Shown: positions 1 through 11,026, counted from the stretch's first letter. The stretch is 64,000 nucleotides of DNA from Novosphingobium endophyticum (GCF_014640675.1 NZ_BMHK01000004.1:1-64000); one strand, 5' to 3'. The notes: generated from the letters alone by a model not told the origin. A program made the numbers and translations.

Positions 1-161
1 GGCGGTCGGTGGGAGAAACGGTAAAGGCTATTCCAGTGCGCATGCCCTCCCATCGCATAGGCGCCTCGGCCTGGGAATCCCTTTCAGGACTCTTCCGTTA
101 GGCGGGAACCACTAGGTGTGGAGCATCAGGAGGTTGTTCATCGGCTGAGCCAGTCGGCTGA

Positions 162-311
162 TGGGTGGCATTGAAGTCGCGGGAGTTTGCCCTCGTGTCC
201 TGGCGCCCGGTGCTGGAAAGGCAGATCGGGCGCGAGGTATCGGGCATCGAGCGCGCCGGGACCATCAGCTGGAGGTTCGGCCGCGGCCGCTCGGGTCCGG
301 AAATCGGCTGA
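162..311 (+). pseudogene. 3' fragment of a conjugative relaxase (DUF3363 type)
   Basis: A reading frame closed upstream by a stop at 159-161 encodes about 45 residues ending in a TGA at 309-311. The translated tail contains SWRPVLERQIGREVSGI and TISWRFGRGR, which resembles the extreme C-terminus of the large DUF3363 relaxases (RlxS/VirD2-like) found in integrative conjugative elements of sphingomonads. No start codon or catalytic part is present in this frame, so only the 3' end survives. The two downstream genes are also typical conjugation-module genes, which supports the reading. The match is from memory of the family; a profile search is needed to confirm it. Confidence 0.5.
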
Positions 312-386
312 GATTCCCCGGGCAGGCATGAGGCTGCACCAGCGAGTGTCTGTTGCCCGAAACCGGGATGCCGCATCCTTGCCGGC

Positions 387-816
387 ATGAAGACGCGCAA
401 GACCCGCCATCAGTTCTATCTTCCCGACGACCTGTCGGCCCGGCTCGACGCCATGGCGGCCGAGCCCGTCGTCGAAGACCGCGATCCTCACCGATGCGCT
501 CACCGCCTGGTTCGAGCGCCGCGCGGCCCATGAGCTCGACGCCCGCTTTGCCGTCCGGCTCGACCGGCAGAGCCGCAGTGCCGAGCGCATGGAGGAGAAG
601 CTCGATTTTCTCACCGAAGCGCTCGGCCTATTCGTGCGCCACCAGCTCACACTCACCGCGCACCAGCCCACCTTCGATCCCGAGACGCAGCGCCTCGGCC
701 GGCTTCGCTACGACGAGTTCGCCAAGGCTGCGGGCCGTCTCGCGGCCCGCACCGCCAGCGCCGAACCCCGGCCCGATCGCAGCCTTGGCCGCGTCCATAC
801 CGGAAAAGGGGGATAG
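387..816 (+). pseudogene. CopG-type ribbon-helix-helix regulator, frameshifted
   Basis: The ATG at 387 opens with MKTRKTRHQFYLPDDLSARL, the start of the small CopG/ribbon-helix-helix protein usually encoded next to traG in sphingomonad conjugation modules. The frame breaks near 452, where the coding sense moves to another frame and continues with SSKTAILTDALTAWFERR and KLDFLTEALGLFVRHQLTL to the TAG at 814-816. Family members read EPGSSK at this point, and the DNA reads ccc-g-tcg-tcg, so loss of two bases explains the break. The first part is the DNA-binding strand and helix; the rest is a helical oligomerisation tail. As written the protein is not made full length, unless the indel is a sequencing error. 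It lies 4 bp before the excisionase-like gene. Confidence 0.72.
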
Positions 817-820
817 ACAG

Positions 821-1039
821 ATGAAGGAGAGCAACATGATCGCGAACGGAACGCCGCCGCACCGCGAAACCCAGCTTGAACCGATTGCGGTGCGTATTCC
901 CGAAGCCTGCCGGCTCACCGGTATCGGCCGGTCCAAGCTCTACGAGCTGATTGCCGACGGGCAGCTCGAGATCGTCAAGGTCGGCGCCATGACGCTGGTG
1001 CCGATGAAGAGCTTGCGCGGGCTGATCGAGCATTCCTGA
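821..1039 (+). CDS. Small helix-turn-helix DNA-binding protein, AlpA/excisionase-like
   Basis: 72 residues. After about 20 polar residues comes one MerR/excisionase-type winged helix: RIPEACRLTGIGRSKLYELI, followed by a short wing (EIVKVGAMTLVPMKSLRGLIE). Proteins of this shape act as recombination directionality factors or as local regulators in mobile elements. The start ATG at 821 follows the AGACAG of the preceding gene end; a second ATG at 836 is an alternative. It is intact although both neighbours are degraded, and no integrase lies in the window. It is therefore probably a leftover of the element described at 162-816. Confidence 0.75.
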   Translation: MKESNMIANGTPPHRETQLEPIAVRIPEACRLTGIGRSKLYELIADGQLEIVKVGAMTLVPMKSLRGLIEHS

Positions 1040-1468
1040 CCGCCCCGCCGACCATCAGCCGAGGTCATCTGGCACCAGCGTTCATGGCCGAGCGCATCTG
1101 CGGTGGAAATAGAACCCTGCGCGGGGGCGCTTGGTTCAATAGCCCCCGCCAATTCGCTCCTATCGGGCACATCCGCCCGCGGAGGCCAAGCCAATTGCTA
1201 TGCAGCCATCGACACCTCGATATGGCTGCTCGAGACAAACTGAACAGCCTCCGGAAAACGCAGGACGCATCAATCTGATCTGGCTCGAAAGGCCGCTGCT
1301 TCTTGGGGGGATCCCTGGTTCATAGCGAAAAGAGGCTTGTCCTGCCGCGCTCTCAACTCTAAGCCCGCTGCGCTCTCGGCCGTTGCGCGGGGAGAACTGA
1401 CGCTGATTTGAAACAGTTGTCCGCGCGTGCTGTCTCAGATCTTTCAATTAGAACGCGATAGGGGCGGT
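1040..1468. other. Non-coding junction between conjugation relics and the EPS locus
   Basis: About 430 bases with no convincing gene. Short open frames exist on both strands but show no recognisable protein and no ribosome-binding site. A small inverted repeat (CAGCCAT...ATGGCTG, about 1201-1226) is visible. The promoter of the polysaccharide genes should lie in the right half, but no clear sigma70 boxes could be picked out. Confidence 0.5.
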
Positions 1469-3400
1469 ATGGCAATCCAGGAAAGACTTGCGCCCTTGAT
1501 AGTCGGCATGTTGGACAAGGTCGTGTCGATCCGCCGGCCGGTCCGGAGATGGTTGGTCTTCGCTACCGATGGGCTGTTGTGTTTCTGTGCAGCATGGATT
1601 GCGTTCGCCCTGCGGCTCGGTGAGTGGCCAACCGATGCGGCGACGACTCTGACGTTCGCCAGCGCTGCCTTCGCGTTCTGGATCCCGTTCGCGTGGTTTG
1701 TCGGTGTTTATCGAAACTTGATCCGCTACTCTGGTGCGCGTGCCCTGACAAGGTTGTGCTACGCATGCGCACTGCTCGCTGCGCCGCTCTTTGTGATTTT
1801 CACGTTGGTGCGGGTAGATGGCGTGCCTCGAACCCTTGCGGCTTTGCATCCGATAGTATTCTTTCTGCTGCTCATGTTCAGCCGGCTGAGCATGCGGTTC
1901 ATTGTCAGCGATGTGCTGCATGCGGCTCGCGGCCAAACCGAAGAACGCCGAAGGCTGCTGATTTACGGAGCTGGGCGTGGCGGCCAGCAGCTTGGTAATT
2001 CTCTGCGACAGGAGCCTCACCTCGTCCTCGTCGGCTATATAGATGATGATGAGCGACTAGGCGGCCAGCAGGTCGATGGCATTCGTGTCTGGCACTCCTC
2101 GTCGCTCGACCGCGTGGTGGAAGAGCGCGATGTGGATGAGGTTCTGCTGGCGATTCCCAGCGCGCGGCGATCCCGGAGGCGGGAGATTGTCGCCGCGCTG
2201 CAGAAAAGCAGGGTCCGGGTCAGGATGCTTCCGGGCATCGGGCAATTGATTGACGGGCACGTCACGACGAGCGATCTGCGTGACGTGCAGGTTGAGGATC
2301 TGCTGGGGCGCGATCCTGTTGCCCCAAACGAATTGCTTATGGGTCGTTCTCTGGTCAGCAAAGTGGTGATGGTTACCGGAGCCGGTGGATCCATCGGCAG
2401 CGAGCTTTGCCGTCAGATCATACGCTCCCGGCCGCGGCAGCTCGTTCTCGTTGAGCAGTCGGAATATTCCCTATACGCGATTGACCGTGAGTTGCGAGAG
2501 CTGGCGGAGCAGGATGGCTGCCGCGTCGAGATCGTGCCAGAGCTTGCCGATGTCGCGGATCGCGACACTGTTTTTCGGATCTTCCGCCGCTGGCAGCCGG
2601 AAAGCGTGTACCACGCGGCGGCTTACAAACATGTACCGCTGGTGGAAAGCAATCCAATTGCCGGCTTGCGGAACAACATTTTCAGCACTCTTCATTGTGC
2701 CTTGGCCGCGGAGCAGGTTGGCGTACAGCGTTTCATCCTGGTGAGTACGGACAAGGCGGTCCGGCCAACCAACGTCATGGGGGCGTCCAAGCGAATTTGT
2801 GAACTGGTGCTTCAGGCGAGAGCACTGGATCAGGAAAAAACGCTGTTCACGATGGTTCGCTTCGGCAATGTGCTGGGTTCCAGTGGGTCGGTCGTGCCTC
2901 TGTTCAAGTCGCAAATCGCATCAGGTGGACCGGTGACAATAACCCATCGCGACGTCACCCGCTATTTCATGACGATCCCTGAGGCATCGCAGCTCGTGAT
3001 ACAGGCAGGCGGAATGGCGCGGGGGGGGGAAGTTTTCGTCCTCGATATGGGGCAACCGGTGCGTATTCGGGATCTGGCGGAAACAATGGTCCGGCTTTCG
3101 GGTCTGGCCGTGCGTGATAAGGCATCGCCCGATGGAGACATTGAGATTGTAGAAGTAGGCCTGCGTCCTGGAGAAAAGTTGTACGAGGAACTGCTGATCG
3201 GCGACAACCCAGCGCCGACCGCGCATTCGCGGATAATGCAGGCACGCGAGGCAACGCTTCCGTGGCCAAACCTGTCGGCGAACCTGGAGAACTTAGAGCA
3301 GGCTTTGGCTAAGGGAGATGCCCACGCGGCACTTTCGGTGCTTCGTGAACTCGTGCCCGAATATCAGGCCCCGATGGGCGCGCAGGAGTCCGTGCAGTGA
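1469..3400 (+). CDS. Membrane NDP-sugar 4,6-dehydratase (CapD/PglF/WbpM family)
   Basis: 643 residues from the ATG at 1469, which follows AGGGGCGG; a GTG at 1427 in the same frame is less likely. The N-terminus carries about four membrane helices (residues 25-135). A Rossmann-like domain follows ([11 protein letters not shown] near residue 165), then the catalytic SDR domain with [12 protein letters not shown] near residue 300 and [11 protein letters not shown], where Met replaces the usual Tyr as in FlaA1/WbpM enzymes. These enzymes convert UDP-GlcNAc to the UDP-4-keto-6-deoxy sugar at the inner membrane, the first step to bacillosamine- or QuiNAc/FucNAc-type sugars. It is the first gene of a co-directional run with wecB and wecC, so it probably feeds the polysaccharide repeat unit. 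Length is normal for the family and no frame problem is seen. Confidence 0.9.
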   Translation: MAIQERLAPLIVGMLDKVVSIRRPVRRWLVFATDGLLCFCAAWIAFALRLGEWPTDAATTLTFASAAFAFWIPFAWFVGVYRNLIRYSGARALTRLCYACALLAAPLFVIFTLVRVDGVPRTLAALHPIVFFLLLMFSRLSMRFIVSDVLHAARGQTEERRRLLIYGAGRGGQQLGNSLRQEPHLVLVGYIDDDERLGGQQVDGIRVWHSSSLDRVVEERDVDEVLLAIPSARRSRRREIVAALQKSRVRVRMLPGIGQLIDGHVTTSDLRDVQVEDLLGRDPVAPNELLMGRSLVSKVVMVTGAGGSIGSELCRQIIRSRPRQLVLVEQSEYSLYAIDRELRELAEQDGCRVEIVPELADVADRDTVFRIFRRWQPESVYHAAAYKHVPLVESNPIAGLRNNIFSTLHCALAAEQVGVQRFILVSTDKAVRPTNVMGASKRICELVLQARALDQEKTLFTMVRFGNVLGSSGSVVPLFKSQIASGGPVTITHRDVTRYFMTIPEASQLVIQAGGMARGGEVFVLDMGQPVRIRDLAETMVRLSGLAVRDKASPDGDIEIVEVGLRPGEKLYEELLIGDNPAPTAHSRIMQAREATLPWPNLSANLENLEQALAKGDAHAALSVLRELVPEYQAPMGAQESVQ

Positions 3401-3452
3401 TGTTTACGTATGGCAATTGCCCCCGCTTGAAACGGAACGGATAAGTCAGTCT

Positions 3453-4616
3453 ATGCCGATTAAGGTTATGCTCGTTTTCGGAACGAGGCCCGAGGCCATC
3501 AAGATGGCACCTCTGGCTTTGCTCCTCACCAATGATGATCGTTTCGATTGCCGGATTTGCGTCACTGGTCAGCATCGGCAGATGCTGGACCAGGTTCTTA
3601 GGATTTTCCGTCTCGAGGCCAGCTATGATCTCGAGATCATGCGTCCAGGGCAGGATCTCAGTGATATCACCAGCGCCGTTCTGCTCGGGATGCGGAAGAT
3701 CTTTGGGGAATTCCGTCCCGACATGGTCCTGGTACATGGGGATACGGCAACGACCTTTGCCGCCAGCCTCGCCGCTTATTATCATCGGATACCTATTGGA
3801 CATGTGGAAGCGGGCCTGAGAACCCACAATCTCTACTCGCCTTGGCCGGAAGAGGCCAACCGCAAGCTCACCGGCGCGATCACCACTTTTCACTTCGCAC
3901 CTACATCCTCGGCTGCGGCCAACCTTAACCGCGAAGGCGTCGACCCAGACCGGGTTCTGGTGACCGGAAACACGGTCATCGACGCGCTGCTGCAAGTTGT
4001 CGAGCGCTTGAGTGGCGATGGCCATCTCGCTGCTCACCTGAAAAATCAACTGCCCGCGCTGAGCGAAGAGCGGCGCATGATCCTGGTAACAGGACATCGT
4101 CGCGAGAGCTTCGGAGACGGATTTGAGCGCATATGTAACGCTCTGACGACGATTGCGCATGATTTCCCGGATGTAGATGTCGTCTATCCCGTTCATCTCA
4201 ATCCGCAGGTGCAGGAGCCGGTGAAGCGTCTGCTTTCTACGGTGCCAAACATTCATCTCATCGAACCGCAGGAATATCTGCCTTTCGTGTACCTGATGGA
4301 CCGGGCGCACATTGTCCTTACGGACTCTGGAGGTGTTCAGGAGGAGGCACCCTCGTTGGGCAAACCCGTTCTCGTCATGCGCGACACGACCGAACGCCCC
4401 GAAGCCGTCGAGGCTGGCACGGTCAAGCTCGTCGGCACCGACACAGCCCTGATCGTACGTGAGGTTGCGCGTCTGCTGACCGACGCGGACGAGTATGGAC
4501 GAATGAGCTTTGCGCACAATCCTTACGGGGACGGAACCGCCAGCCAGAGAATCGTCGAAGCTCTCGCCGCATGGTCGCAGGCGTCAGCTCGGAACAAGGA
4601 ATTGCAGACAGCATGA
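3453..4616 (+). CDS. wecB: UDP-N-acetylglucosamine 2-epimerase (non-hydrolysing)
   Basis: 387 residues, close to the usual 375-385. It interconverts UDP-GlcNAc and UDP-ManNAc in the cytoplasm. Family motifs are all present: [13 protein letters not shown] at the N-terminus, [18 protein letters not shown], the catalytic His region GHRRESFG and the UDP-binding [16 protein letters not shown]. The ATG at 3453 places the first motif about eight residues in, as in other family members; the open frame extends further upstream but reads as non-coding. The gene overlaps wecC by four bases (ATGA), which suggests translational coupling and joint production of UDP-ManNAcA. Together with the next gene it points to a ManNAcA residue in the polymer. 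Confidence 0.95.
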   Translation: MPIKVMLVFGTRPEAIKMAPLALLLTNDDRFDCRICVTGQHRQMLDQVLRIFRLEASYDLEIMRPGQDLSDITSAVLLGMRKIFGEFRPDMVLVHGDTATTFAASLAAYYHRIPIGHVEAGLRTHNLYSPWPEEANRKLTGAITTFHFAPTSSAAANLNREGVDPDRVLVTGNTVIDALLQVVERLSGDGHLAAHLKNQLPALSEERRMILVTGHRRESFGDGFERICNALTTIAHDFPDVDVVYPVHLNPQVQEPVKRLLSTVPNIHLIEPQEYLPFVYLMDRAHIVLTDSGGVQEEAPSLGKPVLVMRDTTERPEAVEAGTVKLVGTDTALIVREVARLLTDADEYGRMSFAHNPYGDGTASQRIVEALAAWSQASARNKELQTA

Positions 4617-5881
4617 ACAACGCCACTATATCGGTGATCGGTCTAGGCTACATCGGACTGCCTACCGCTGCTATGTTTGCCTCGCGCAAAATCAAGGTGA
4701 TTGGCGTGGACGTAGACGCGCGCACGGTTGAGACGATCAATCGTGGCGAGATTCACATCGTCGAGCCGGATCTCGACATTGCAGTCCACTCGTCCGTGAC
4801 CGAAGGGTATCTTCGGGCCACGACTGAGCCGGAGCCGGCGGATGCATTCCTGATTGCCGTGCCGACGCCGTTTCGTGGCAATGACCATGAGCCTGATCTC
4901 AGCTACATTGAGGCGGCGGCGCGCGCGATTGCGCCTGTGCTTCGGCCGGGCAACCTTGTGGTTCTGGAATCGACGTCTCCGGTCGGCGCTACTGAGCAGC
5001 TGGCCGAGTGGCTTGCCGAGGTGCGGCCGGACCTGACGTTCCCGCAGACAGCCGGCGAAGCTTCCGATGTCCGCATCGCGCACTGTCCTGAGCGCGTCCT
5101 GCCAGGCAAGGTGATGCAGGAGCTGATCCACAACGACCGCGTGATCGGCGGCATGACCCGCAAGTGCTCCGATGCCGCGGTCGCGCTCTATAAAATATTC
5201 GTCGATGGCGAATGCGTGGTGACCAATGCACGCACGGCCGAGATGGCCAAGCTCACCGAAAACAGTTTCCGTGACGTCAACATCGCCTTTGCCAACGAGC
5301 TGTCGGTAATCTGTGACAAGCTGGATATCGACGTATGGGAGCTGATCCGCCTCGCCAACCGCCACCCGCGCGTGAACATTCTCCAGCCGGGCCCCGGCGT
5401 GGGAGGTCATTGCATCGCGGTGGACCCCTGGTTCATTGTGGCCAGTGCACCGGATGAGGCCACGTTGATCCGCACGGCGCGGGAAGTGAACGACGCAAAG
5501 CCGGAATGGGTTCTGGCCAAGGTCAAGGAAGCTGTCGCGCGGCACCTGGAAGCCAACCCCGGCCAGGCTGAAGCGGACGTGACGATTGCCTGCTATGGGC
5601 TGGCATTCAAGCCTGACATCGACGACCTGCGCGAAAGCCCGGCGGTGGAGATTGTGAAGGCATTGGCGGAAGCGCATTCCGGCCGGGTGCTGGCTGTGGA
5701 GCCGAACATCGAGACGTTGCCCGCAAAGCTCGGCAAGGCTGAGCTAGTTGGACAAAGGCAGGCTGGATCGGCAGACGTGCATGTCATGTTGGTCGATCAT
5801 TGCGAATTCAAGAATGATCGACCTCCTTCCGAATTAAGCGTAGATGTGCGCGGCGTATGGGGCGCAAATGCATTCGCGTAA
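4613..5881 (+). CDS. wecC: UDP-N-acetyl-D-mannosamine dehydrogenase
   Basis: 422 residues. It oxidises UDP-ManNAc to UDP-ManNAcA with NAD. The NAD-binding motif [14 protein letters not shown] lies at residues 8-21, the catalytic cysteine in [15 protein letters not shown] near residue 263, and the C-terminal UDP-binding domain begins around [15 protein letters not shown]. The ATG at 4613 overlaps the wecB stop (ATGA); a GTG/ATG further upstream would lie inside wecB. Its 3' end overlaps the start of the next, much more AT-rich gene by 14 bp. The family (UDP-glucose/GDP-mannose dehydrogenase) is certain. The ManNAc substrate is inferred from the wecB partner. Confidence 0.93.
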   Translation: MNNATISVIGLGYIGLPTAAMFASRKIKVIGVDVDARTVETINRGEIHIVEPDLDIAVHSSVTEGYLRATTEPEPADAFLIAVPTPFRGNDHEPDLSYIEAAARAIAPVLRPGNLVVLESTSPVGATEQLAEWLAEVRPDLTFPQTAGEASDVRIAHCPERVLPGKVMQELIHNDRVIGGMTRKCSDAAVALYKIFVDGECVVTNARTAEMAKLTENSFRDVNIAFANELSVICDKLDIDVWELIRLANRHPRVNILQPGPGVGGHCIAVDPWFIVASAPDEATLIRTAREVNDAKPEWVLAKVKEAVARHLEANPGQAEADVTIACYGLAFKPDIDDLRESPAVEIVKALAEAHSGRVLAVEPNIETLPAKLGKAELVGQRQAGSADVHVMLVDHCEFKNDRPPSELSVDVRGVWGANAFA

Positions 5882-7145
5882 TCCGAATCTCGCGGACCAA
5901 ATTATCGGATTTTTGATGCCTCTCGGCCTGTTCCTTGAGGTTGGAAGTCCAATTTTGTTGGCCACCAGTCCGCTAGCGCAGGAAGGATTTGCTTTTCCCC
6001 TCTCCCTGCTAGCCTTACCATTGGCCGTGATCCTAGGTATATCCCGTAGATCTCCGATCAAGATATATCCGTCGGCGATCACATTTCTAGCAGTTGCATT
6101 TACAGTGTACTGCTTAGCTATGTCATCTATTTATTCTACGATATATGCGCCTACAGCTTTCTTGTATGGTGGTCAGTGGTGTGTCGTATTCCTTTGGATG
6201 TTTTACCTTTCATCTATTTATGAGAATGATAGGTTCATATCCTTTATTAAAGCATTCTCGATCGGCGCAGGATTTACGATATTTTACTATTTCGTATCTG
6301 GGGCACTGGAATTATTTATTTATGGGGGTCTACAAGACGGTGGGAGGGTGTCGCAGAATCTTATACTTCCCGGGCAATATCAAATTGCAGTGTCTGTACC
6401 AACAGTAATAGCTTATGGCGTAATTATTATAAATGCGTGCCATTTTTCGCGATTATATAGTTCCAATAAATTTGTATTGATAATTACAAACATGGCGGCG
6501 GCCGCATCTGTAGCATTTTGTGCTGCTAGAGAAGCTCTACTTGTTATAATAGTATATTGTGTGTTTGTGCTCCTTGCGCACGGCGGTGTCCGTCGCGTTC
6601 TCGCCTTTGGTTTGCTTCTCGTACTTGGATTTATAGCTATAAATCCATCTATGATCGCAGATATTTTTGCGAATTCTGAATTCAAACTATTCGCCAAGCT
6701 TGCCAGCCTAGATAATTCTGAAAAGTACCTCGGCAATCGAGATACCATGATTAAAGATGTTATTATAATTATTAAAGAAAATCCATTTTTCGGCACATTT
6801 TTTTTACCGCCAAATTCGGAAATTCTTTTCATAAACGCTAATGCCCCCAGTGCTCACAACATGTATGTTGACGCATTTCTGTGGTCGGGGCTTTTAGGCG
6901 GCAGCCTATTTTTGATCATTTGCGTTCTTTTGCTTTCGTTAGCTATGAAGAGAGTGCTCTCGCCCTATAGCGACTATTTAGGTCGCCATACTGGCATCGC
7001 ATTAGTTGTTTTTCTATTGGTGAGTAACAATTTGAATGTTCCCATGCGTCAGCCAGCAATTGCGCCGATGCTTGCGGTTATCATCTATATTTGCGCGTAT
7101 TGGTCCAGCGCTGAGCGAGGGGACTCGCGTCATGCAAAAGGTTAG
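5868..7145 (+). CDS. Wzy-type polysaccharide polymerase / O-antigen ligase-like membrane protein
   Basis: About 425 residues, strongly hydrophobic with roughly ten to eleven membrane segments and a periplasmic loop containing GNRDTMIKDVIIIIKENPFFG and SAHNMYVDAFLWSGLLGG. The HNMYVDAF loop resembles the conserved His region of Wzy/WaaL proteins. It should join lipid-linked repeat units in the periplasm. Sequence identity in this family is low, so the call rests on topology and on the neighbouring flippase. The DNA is visibly AT-rich compared with wecC and the genes after 8900, with many ATA/TTA/AGA codons, a sign of separate acquisition. ATG 5868 is chosen; ATG 5844 is possible. Both ends overlap neighbours by 14 bp. 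Confidence 0.8.
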   Translation: MHSRNPNLADQIIGFLMPLGLFLEVGSPILLATSPLAQEGFAFPLSLLALPLAVILGISRRSPIKIYPSAITFLAVAFTVYCLAMSSIYSTIYAPTAFLYGGQWCVVFLWMFYLSSIYENDRFISFIKAFSIGAGFTIFYYFVSGALELFIYGGLQDGGRVSQNLILPGQYQIAVSVPTVIAYGVIIINACHFSRLYSSNKFVLIITNMAAAASVAFCAAREALLVIIVYCVFVLLAHGGVRRVLAFGLLLVLGFIAINPSMIADIFANSEFKLFAKLASLDNSEKYLGNRDTMIKDVIIIIKENPFFGTFFLPPNSEILFINANAPSAHNMYVDAFLWSGLLGGSLFLIICVLLLSLAMKRVLSPYSDYLGRHTGIALVVFLLVSNNLNVPMRQPAIAPMLAVIIYICAYWSSAERGDSRHAKG

Positions 7146-8355
7146 CATGACGGCGGGTGCAATAATTGCGCTCGTTGCTTCTTTGCTCGCAATACCAATC
7201 ATTTCTCGGGGCTTAAGCCCCGAGAAATTGAGCATTGCGACTGTGTCAATTCTTGCGCATGGACTTTTTGGGATCGCCGACTTTTTTCGACCTATTTTGG
7301 TTAGAAACATATCGGATAATGAAGAATTTGCAACTTATGGAAATTTGTTCTTACCTAATCTGGTAATTGGATTATCGCTTTCTGCTGGTTCTGCAGTTAT
7401 ATCATTATTTGTTCACGAATCTTACTTATATTTAGGGTTATCCATTTCGTTTTCTTTGCTGTTATTCTCTCTATATACCCCTCTTTGGGGGACTATGGAT
7501 GGGAATTTTCAAATGGGCACAGCGTATCTCGTGAGATCTCTATCCGTAGCGATGCTATATGGATTGATCGCAATTGGCGCAGTATTTGATTTGGACTATA
7601 TGAATTACGGCGCAATTTCAATTTCAAATTTGGCAACCTTGATAATTTTTTGGCTTTTTGCGCGAAAGTATATTCGTAAAGGAAAATTCAACGCAGGTAT
7701 CGGGTATATTAGGCAAGCGTCTTATCTGTTTGTCCAGAACGTGTTCAAATTGATTAACGATTTTGGGGATAGAGTTTTTGCTTCAGCATACCTTCCAGGT
7801 GCATACGTGGGAGGATACAATTTGCTGTCAGATCTCTCTGCGCGGGTAAATTTCCCGGCGCAACTCGCTTCTAGTTATTATTATCCAGTTATTTGTCGTG
7901 AGCCACAAAAGGCTTCATTACTTTTGTGGTCTGGAGTGGTTTTTTCAACGTTTTTGTTTGCAATATGTGTAACCATATATGCTTTCGGTGTTGAAATTTT
8001 CGTTTGGTACCTTGGGGAAGGAAGGCGACATATATTTCCGATCTTCTGCGGTCTTCTTGCTTGCTTCTCGAACTATTCATTAAGTTTTTTTGGTCAGTCT
8101 GTAGCTAGAAGTTTATCGCTGGATCGTTCTCTTTCGCTTTCGTTTGGGGCATCGGCAGTTCTAGGGCTATCATATTCATTAATAAATATGCATGATATGA
8201 ATATATATAGAGTAATGATCATTGCTCTGTTGATGAAATCTAGCTCAGTTTTTATGCTGCTCGGTCTGCTAAGGCGCTTTCCCGCGCAATCTATTTGCGG
8301 CCTAATTGTTAGCTTGTTTAGTTTCTCGTTCGTTATAAATATTTATATCCGATAG
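7132..8355 (+). CDS. Wzx-type oligosaccharide flippase
   Basis: 407 residues with about twelve predicted membrane helices, as in the polysaccharide transporter (PST/MATE-like) group. The N-terminus [20 protein letters not shown] with a following [12 protein letters not shown] loop is typical of Wzx proteins. It would flip undecaprenyl-linked repeat units across the inner membrane for the polymerase next door. ATG 7132 follows GAGGGGAC at good spacing; upstream codons would lie inside the polymerase gene. Codon use and AT content match the polymerase and not the flanks, so the two probably arrived together. Confidence 0.83.
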   Translation: MQKVSMTAGAIIALVASLLAIPIISRGLSPEKLSIATVSILAHGLFGIADFFRPILVRNISDNEEFATYGNLFLPNLVIGLSLSAGSAVISLFVHESYLYLGLSISFSLLLFSLYTPLWGTMDGNFQMGTAYLVRSLSVAMLYGLIAIGAVFDLDYMNYGAISISNLATLIIFWLFARKYIRKGKFNAGIGYIRQASYLFVQNVFKLINDFGDRVFASAYLPGAYVGGYNLLSDLSARVNFPAQLASSYYYPVICREPQKASLLLWSGVVFSTFLFAICVTIYAFGVEIFVWYLGEGRRHIFPIFCGLLACFSNYSLSFFGQSVARSLSLDRSLSLSFGASAVLGLSYSLINMHDMNIYRVMIIALLMKSSSVFMLLGLLRRFPAQSICGLIVSLFSFSFVINIYIR

Positions 8356-8365
8356 GCATTTCGTA

Positions 8366-8881
8366 ATGAGGTATGCGGCTGTTGTTTTTGTTGAGTGGAT
8401 GTCGAAGCTAATTTTTTCGCTTCCAAGATTCCGCTTGCTCAATTCGTTAAAGGCGAGTTACCTTCGGCTGTGTTTCGGCGCTGTGGTTGGGAGAAGAGTA
8501 GTTTTCTACCCAGGAATTTGGCTGTTCCCAGGGCACAATCTTGTTTTGGGCGATGATGTTGATTTAGCTCACGGCGTTTTGCTTACAACAAGTGGGGGGG
8601 TGCGAATAGGTGCTCGAACATTAGTCGGCTATGGAACGCATATACTCTCCAGCAACCACCGTATCCCGCCAGTTCCAGAACGCATCTTCAATTCCGGACA
8701 CGTAAACGCCCCGGTGTCCATCGGCGCTGACGTGTGGATCGGAGCCAATGCAATCATTCTTCCAGGAGTCACCATCGGTGAAGGGGCAGTAATTGCGGCT
8801 GGCAGCGTCGTCACAAAAGATGTACCGGCCTGGTCCATCGTGGGCGGCTCTCCCGCAAAGCTAATCAGGCACAGAAATTGA
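8366..8881 (+). CDS. Left-handed beta-helix acyltransferase (hexapeptide family)
   Basis: 171 residues. The second half shows the isoleucine-patch hexapeptide repeats of O-acetyltransferases (for example [20 protein letters not shown] followed by [17 protein letters not shown]) and ends in [18 protein letters not shown], close to the WbbJ/Maa/CysE group ending. It probably adds an acetyl or other acyl group to the repeat unit or to a sugar nucleotide. The conserved catalytic His is likely the one in SSNHRIPP. The ATG at 8366 follows TTCGTA with no strong Shine-Dalgarno. Base composition changes from AT-rich to GC-rich inside this gene (around 8650), so it may be a hybrid boundary of the transferred cassette. 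Confidence 0.85.
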   Translation: MRYAAVVFVEWMSKLIFSLPRFRLLNSLKASYLRLCFGAVVGRRVVFYPGIWLFPGHNLVLGDDVDLAHGVLLTTSGGVRIGARTLVGYGTHILSSNHRIPPVPERIFNSGHVNAPVSIGADVWIGANAIILPGVTIGEGAVIAAGSVVTKDVPAWSIVGGSPAKLIRHRN

Positions 8882-11007
8882 AACAAATTCTCCAGGACCT
8901 GTCCGCAGGCAAGACCGAACTCGTAACGTGCCCGGCTCCGCCGGCACGGCGTGGCCAGTTGTTGATCGACACGGCCGTCTCGCTCATCTCGGCGGGGACC
9001 GAGCGAATGCTGGTCGACTTCGGGCGTGCCGGCCTTGTCGCCAAGGCGCGGCAGCAGCCGGAGAAGGTCGCACAGGTTCTCGACAAGGTGCGCACGGATG
9101 GGTTGCTCACTACGATAGAGGCGGTGCGATCCAAGCTGGGGCAGCCGATCCCGCTCGGCTATTGCAATGTCGGTGTCGTGCGCGAGGCCGACTCCGGCGT
9201 CGAGGGCTTCCGTCCCGGCGACCGGGTTGTGTCCAACGGGGCCCATGCCGATGTGGTTTCCGTCCGCCGGAACCTTTGCGCTCGCATCCCCGATGGGGTG
9301 AGCGATGAGGAGGCGACCTTCACGGTCGTCGCCGCCATCGGCCTGCAGGGCATCCGTCTGGCAAACCCTACACTTGGCGAGGCCTTCGTCGTTACCGGGG
9401 CCGGGTTGATCGGTCTGCTCACCATCCAGCTCCTGCGCGCGCAGGGCTGCCGCGTTCTCGCCATCGATTTCGACGAAGCGAAGCTCGCCATCGCGCGTGG
9501 CTTTGGCGCGGAAACGTGCAATCCCGCGGGCGGAGAGGATCCTGTCGCGGCGGGCTTGGCATTCAGCCGCGGCGTAGGCGTCGACGGCGTGATCATCACC
9601 GCCTCCACTAAGTCGTCCGACCCGGTGACGCAAGCGGCGCGCATGTGCCGGAAACGGGGACGCATCGTGCTGGTGGGGGTTACGGGCCTCGAGCTCAACC
9701 GCGCGGATTTCTATGAGAAGGAGCTGTCCTTCCAGGTCTCGTGTTCCTATGGACCAGGCCGATATGACCCGGACTATGAGGACCGGGGCCACGACTATCC
9801 CATCGGCTTTGTCCGCTGGACCGAGCAGCGCAATTTCGAGGCGGTGCTCGATCTCATGGCGGGCGGGCAGATCAATGTCGGCCCGCTGATCTCGCACCGG
9901 TTTGCCTTCGATGATGCCCCGGCGGCCTATGAAGCGCTGGCGAGCGACAAGGGCTCGTTGGGAATCCTGCTGGTCTATCAGCACGCCGTGGAGGAGCGGC
10001 ACCTGCGCACCGTGCACCTGCAGGCGCCTGAGCGGGATGCGGTGGGCACAGCGCCGACCGTGGCTTTCATCGGCGCGGGTAACTATGCCGGGCGCATGCT
10101 TATCCCGGCTTTCCGCCGGGCAGGCGCGGCATTGCACACGATTGCATCCGCCGGCGGCGTCAGCAGCGTGGTGCAGGGCAAGCGCCTCGGGTTCGCGAAT
10201 GCCACATCCGATACAGTGGGCGTACTAAGCAACAGCGAGATCAACACCGTCGCCATCGCCACCCGCCACGACAGCCACGCCCGACTAACCGTCGACGCGT
10301 TGAATGCGGGCAAGAACGTCTTTGTCGAAAAACCGCTTGCCCTGACGATGGGCGAACTGGAAATGGTCAAGAGCGCCCATTCCAGCGCCGGTCGATTGCT
10401 GATGGTCGGCTTCAACCGGCGTTTCGCGCCGCTGGTGCAGACGATGAAGCGCTTGCTCGAACCGGTGCGCGAACCGAAATCCGTCATTATGGTCATGAAC
10501 GCCGGCATCATCCCGGCCGACCACTGGACGCAGGACGGAGAGATCGGCGGCGGCCGCATCATCGGCGAGGCGTGCCACCACATCGACCTGATGCGCTTCT
10601 TGGTCGGCGCGCCGATCGTTGCCATGTCCGCGCGCCGAATGGGCGACACCGACGCCATCGAAGTGACGGAAGACAAGGCGGTGATCACCCTAGGCTTTGC
10701 CGACGGGTCGTTCGGAACCATCCATTATCTCGCGAACGGCGGGACGTCGTTCCCCAAGGAACGGGTGGAAGTGTTCACGGCCGGGCGGACTCTGCAACTT
10801 GATAACTTCCTGCGCCTGCGCGGCTTCAACTGGCCGCGTTTCCGTAGCCAGAAGGCATGGCGGCAGGACAAGGGGCAGGACGTCTGCGCCGCCGCCTTCC
10901 TGTTGGCCGTGAAGGAAGGAGCGGGCGCGCCCATCCCCTTCAATGAGCTGGAGGAAGTGGCCCGCGTGACTATCGAAGCTACGGACATGCTACGCGCACA
11001 GCAATGA
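8878..11007 (+). CDS. Two-domain oxidoreductase: zinc-type alcohol dehydrogenase fused to Gfo/Idh/MocA dehydrogenase
   Basis: 709 residues. Residues 1-370 are an MDR alcohol dehydrogenase-like domain ([10 protein letters not shown], cofactor motif [14 protein letters not shown]). Residues 390-709 are a Gfo/Idh/MocA domain with [18 protein letters not shown] and [15 protein letters not shown] (the EKP motif), plus [13 protein letters not shown]. Such fusions accompany heparinase II/III genes in bacterial polysaccharide loci and probably act on a sugar or uronic acid derivative; the reaction is not known. The start is a TTG at 8878, overlapping the previous stop (TTGA). The first residues [16 protein letters not shown] are conserved in the family, which supports this rare start over the ATG 43 codons later. 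Confidence 0.85.
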   Translation: MKQILQDLSAGKTELVTCPAPPARRGQLLIDTAVSLISAGTERMLVDFGRAGLVAKARQQPEKVAQVLDKVRTDGLLTTIEAVRSKLGQPIPLGYCNVGVVREADSGVEGFRPGDRVVSNGAHADVVSVRRNLCARIPDGVSDEEATFTVVAAIGLQGIRLANPTLGEAFVVTGAGLIGLLTIQLLRAQGCRVLAIDFDEAKLAIARGFGAETCNPAGGEDPVAAGLAFSRGVGVDGVIITASTKSSDPVTQAARMCRKRGRIVLVGVTGLELNRADFYEKELSFQVSCSYGPGRYDPDYEDRGHDYPIGFVRWTEQRNFEAVLDLMAGGQINVGPLISHRFAFDDAPAAYEALASDKGSLGILLVYQHAVEERHLRTVHLQAPERDAVGTAPTVAFIGAGNYAGRMLIPAFRRAGAALHTIASAGGVSSVVQGKRLGFANATSDTVGVLSNSEINTVAIATRHDSHARLTVDALNAGKNVFVEKPLALTMGELEMVKSAHSSAGRLLMVGFNRRFAPLVQTMKRLLEPVREPKSVIMVMNAGIIPADHWTQDGEIGGGRIIGEACHHIDLMRFLVGAPIVAMSARRMGDTDAIEVTEDKAVITLGFADGSFGTIHYLANGGTSFPKERVEVFTAGRTLQLDNFLRLRGFNWPRFRSQKAWRQDKGQDVCAAAFLLAVKEGAGAPIPFNELEEVARVTIEATDMLRAQQ

Positions 11008-11026
11008 AACGCTGGATGGACGTGAA

